From NCBI GenBank assembly GCA_003229065.1, contig QIHJ01000244.1:1-8511 (forward strand): a stretch of 8,511 nt of DNA. Reading direction: 5' to 3'. The translations under genes and the position numbers were made by a program. Source of the DNA: Candidatus Dadabacteria bacterium. Lineage in GTDB: Bacteria > Desulfobacterota_D > UBA1144 > Nemesobacterales > UBA2774. The number at the start of each line of letters is the position of its first letter. Positions within the stretch are counted from its first letter, which is position 1. The notes beneath the pieces are model-generated. The model made no database searches. It saw only the letters and a program-made list of their open reading frames with translations, and was not told where the DNA came from. This document shows, in pieces, positions 6,206-8,511 of the stretch.

Positions 6206-8511
6206 ACTCAGTCAAAAACACCTATCTTTCGGATTGGTCATTTTGATAATGCTTTTGGTTTCAGGCTCGGTTTCAGTCTTCGGACAAGAAGATAGTGCCC
6301 AAGATAAGCCCGGGGAAACAGAAATCATCGAAGAAGGGGGAGGGGAAGAGTCCTCTGGAAGTCAAGATGCGGGCAGTGATAACATCCAGGGCAGTGATGA
6401 CATCCAAGGCAGTGAAGACATCAGGGTTATTGATATCAACGTAAAGGGCAATGTAAGGGTGGAAAAAGAGCTTATAACCCTGAACCTGTCTTCCAAGATA
6501 GGTCAGCCTCTAAGCACAGCTTCTGTTCGGGAAGACATAAAGAGGATCTATAAATTAGGATTTTTCGAGGATGTCAGCGCTCAAGTTGACAGGACTCCCC
6601 AAGGGGCAGTGCTGATATTCGACGTTAAGGAAAAGCCCGTAGTCGTAGATCTCAGAATAAGGGGTAATAAAGACATTAAGAGCCCTGATATCCTGGAAGT
6701 GATAGAGGTTAAAGAGGGCAGGATAATTGATCTTAACAAGATTCAAAAGAGCGTAGAAACCATAAGGGCCTTGTATTCTGAGAAAGGTTTGGTGGGCACC
6801 GAGGTAAGCTACGATATCGAGCCCGAGGGAGAAGGCACGGTAAGCGTTACATTTAAAATCACCGAGGGGAAGAAGGCTTACGTAAAACAGGTCAACATTG
6901 TAGGCAACGAAAAGCTCACAACTAAAACGGTAAAACAAGGCATATACGCAAAGCCAAAAGGCATGTTTTCATTTATTTCGGGCAAAGGTCTCTACAACCA
7001 GAGGGAATTAGAGAACGATTCGGAAAGAATAAGAGCAACCTATATTGACAACGGTTTTCTCGACGCTAAAGTCGCAAAGCCCGAGATCGTATACAGCGAC
7101 GAGAAGAAGGGATATATAATTACTTTCAGAGTAGAAGAAGGCGATCAGTTTACCGTAAAAGCCCTCTCGTTTACAGGCGATCTTCTTGTACCCGAAGAAG
7201 AGCTCGTGGGTCTTCTAAAACTAAAGAGTGGAAACATATTCAGAGGTAGTTTCCTGGCAGAGGATATTTCCGGGCTCACTACATATTACGGGAACCGAGG
7301 ATACGCATTCGCAAACGTCGAGCCTGCTTTTAATCTTGACAGAGAGAACCTCACGGTGGATATAAGGTTCGGAATCGAAAAGGGCCCTGAGGTTTACGTA
7401 AGAAATATTGATATTGTCGGAAACACCAGAACCCGGGACGGTGTTATAAGAAGGCAAATACCTATACAAGAGGAACAGCTATTCAACGCCTCAGCGGTAG
7501 ATGCAATTCGCTCGAGGGTTTCGAGACTCGGTTTCTTTGAAGAAAATGTCGAAGTTGTTTCAGAGCGGGTACCGGGTGATGAGGATGAGCTTGATTTAAA
7601 AGTCAAAGTTGAAGAGAAATCTACCGGTTTCTTTAGCGTTGCCGGCGGTTTTAGCTCCGTAGAAACATTTATTTTCGCGGGGCAGATCCAGGAAGCTAAC
7701 CTCTTTGGGACAGGAAAAAGAGTCTCTTTTAACGCCCAGATAGGCGGTGTGACTCAGCTATTTTTTATAAACTATCAGGACCCTCACTTATTTGACACAG
7801 ACTGGACCCTGGACGCGCTTATATTCAGAACAGACAGGAGATTCAGGGACTTCGACAGGAAATCCTTCGGCGGTAGTCTAACAATAGGCCGAAGGTTATG
7901 GAAACAACTATTCGGCACTGTAACTTACAGGCTCGAGAGTCTCGATATCGGCGACATAGACGATGAAGCGAGGCTTATTCTTACAAAAGAGAAAAGAACT
8001 ATTAGCAGCGTGGGGTTCGGTTTTAGATGGGATTCGAGAAATAACTTTCTCGATCCTACCCGCGGAAACCTCACCAGGACTAATCTGGAATTTGCGGGTA
8101 CGCCGTTTGGTGGGAATACCGATTTTATTAAATATACTATTTCCTCCAGACAGTGGGTTCCGTTCTACCTGGGAACTGTGTTCTCGTTCAGAGGCCGCTA
8201 CGGGCTTATTAACCTCAGGAACAACGGTAACGATCTGGTTGTAGGTGAAAGGTTCTTTCTGGGAGGCCCTAATTCTCTAAGAGGTTTCGGTTTCAGAAGA
8301 GTAGGGCCCAGAGTGCCTACTGCTGACGGAGGTTTTGTTATTATAGGTGGGGTTCAAGAGTTATTGGCGACGGTGGATTTTGTGTTCCCGATTCTTCCCA
8401 GAGCCGGACTCAGGGGGGTATTGTTTTTCGATACGGGTAATGCGTTTAACGATGGAGAGGATTTAACTATAAATCCGGCTGATTTAAGAACGGACGTTGG
8501 TTTCGGTGTTA
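6195..8511 (+). CDS. bamA: Outer membrane protein assembly factor BamA (3' end beyond window)
   Basis: This is the Omp85-family insertase that folds beta-barrel proteins into the outer membrane. The frame is open for 772 codons and leaves the window without a stop. A signal peptide (about residues 1-30, core FGLVILIMLLVSGSVSVFG, probable cleavage before Q31) is followed by an acidic linker (31-75) with a triple repeat. Five POTRA domains follow at about 76-148, 149-226, 228-318, 319-399 and 400-477. They show the recurring V.GN and (L)GFFE patterns. The barrel starts near residue 480 and includes the loop-6 motif SLRGFGFRRVGP with R696-G697-F698, equivalent to the VRGF motif of E. coli BamA. 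FFDTGNAF lies near the right edge. The last few strands and C-terminal signature are missing, an estimated 40-70 residues by comparison with E. coli BamA. ATG 6195 overlaps lolD by 11 bp. An in-frame ATG at 6180 (5 more residues, AGGAGA about 13 nt upstream) is a real alternative. Confidence 0.95.
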   Translation, partial: MRIKLSQKHLSFGLVILIMLLVSGSVSVFGQEDSAQDKPGETEIIEEGGGEESSGSQDAGSDNIQGSDDIQGSEDIRVIDINVKGNVRVEKELITLNLSSKIGQPLSTASVREDIKRIYKLGFFEDVSAQVDRTPQGAVLIFDVKEKPVVVDLRIRGNKDIKSPDILEVIEVKEGRIIDLNKIQKSVETIRALYSEKGLVGTEVSYDIEPEGEGTVSVTFKITEGKKAYVKQVNIVGNEKLTTKTVKQGIYAKPKGMFSFISGKGLYNQRELENDSERIRATYIDNGFLDAKVAKPEIVYSDEKKGYIITFRVEEGDQFTVKALSFTGDLLVPEEELVGLLKLKSGNIFRGSFLAEDISGLTTYYGNRGYAFANVEPAFNLDRENLTVDIRFGIEKGPEVYVRNIDIVGNTRTRDGVIRRQIPIQEEQLFNASAVDAIRSRVSRLGFFEENVEVVSERVPGDEDELDLKVKVEEKSTGFFSVAGGFSSVETFIFAGQIQEANLFGTGKRVSFNAQIGGVTQLFFINYQDPHLFDTDWTLDALIFRTDRRFRDFDRKSFGGSLTIGRRLWKQLFGTVTYRLESLDIGDIDDEARLILTKEKRTISSVGFGFRWDSRNNFLDPTRGNLTRTNLEFAGTPFGGNTDFIKYTISSRQWVPFYLGTVFSFRGRYGLINLRNNGNDLVVGERFFLGGPNSLRGFGFRRVGPRVPTADGGFVIIGGVQELLATVDFVFPILPRAGLRGVLFFDTGNAFNDGEDLTINPADLRTDVGFGV
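6372..6425 (+). repeat. Three 18-bp tandem repeats in the bamA linker
   Basis: Three consecutive in-frame 18-bp units start at 6372, 6390 and 6408. Each begins GGCAGTGA and continues with a variant of the pattern (T/A)(A/G)ACATC. They encode GSDNIQ, GSDDIQ and GSEDIR, between the acidic linker and POTRA1 of BamA. Unit 3 blends into the first residues of POTRA1. Because the unit is a multiple of three, copy changes would alter linker length without breaking the frame. Confidence 0.85.

Noticed and set aside
6555..6938. Open 127-codon frame on the minus strand
   Set aside because: It lies fully antisense within the POTRA region of bamA, whose + frame is unbroken and clearly coding. The encoded sequence shows no recognisable domain.
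7221..7606. Two overlapping minus-strand open frames of 82 and 70 codons
   Set aside because: Both are antisense to bamA POTRA4/POTRA5 and have no family features. They are shadows of the real gene.
7963..8244. 93-codon + strand frame inside bamA
   Set aside because: It lies in a different frame across the bamA barrel, where the main frame encodes recognisable strands. It has no family match.

Overview
The window looks like an ordinary chromosomal stretch from a Gram-negative (diderm) bacterium. The clearest sign is the order lysS - lolC - lolD - bamA on the + strand. This couples a class II lysyl-tRNA synthetase to the lipoprotein-release ABC transporter and the outer-membrane beta-barrel insertase. 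From general knowledge, that order is common in deltaproteobacterial (Desulfobacterota-like) genomes and related lineages, so I infer such a source. The sequence alone does not fix the taxon. Base composition is moderate (mid-40s % GC by eye) and looks even throughout, with no sign of recent transfer, insertion sequences, CRISPR arrays, tRNAs or rRNAs.

Layout. Positions 1-327 hold the C-terminal 108 codons of a class I dihydroorotase (pyrC), cut by the left edge. Convergent to it, 28 bp away, is a 159-codon gene on the minus strand (356-835). It encodes a small, acidic, membrane-anchored protein that I do not recognise. A 113-bp divergent region (836-948) separates it from a major facilitator superfamily transporter (949-2145). 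A PaaI-like hotdog thioesterase follows (2247-2660), with a strong Shine-Dalgarno sequence and its own possible promoter.

The second half is a tight operon-like block. lysS (2763-4226) overlaps lolC (4223-5527) by 4 bp. lolC is followed after 3 bp by lolD (5531-6205), and lolD overlaps bamA (from 6195) by 11 bp. bamA runs off the right edge, with the signal peptide, five POTRA domains and most of the barrel present. A TTGACG-17-TAGAAC promoter sits so close to lysS that the transcript would have a leader of only about 7 nt.

How the genes work together: LolC and LolD form the inner-membrane machine that passes lipoproteins to LolA. BamA folds outer-membrane proteins with the help of Bam lipoproteins that the Lol pathway delivers. 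Co-transcription of lolCD and bamA therefore groups outer-membrane biogenesis. lysS is a housekeeping gene at the head of the block. PyrC (pyrimidine synthesis), the MFS carrier and the thioesterase have no evident link to it.

I found no convincing undescribed system. The points most worth a second look are an 18-bp triple repeat in the bamA linker, the near-leaderless lysS promoter, a palindrome that could give back-to-back promoters, and the unrecognised anchored protein.
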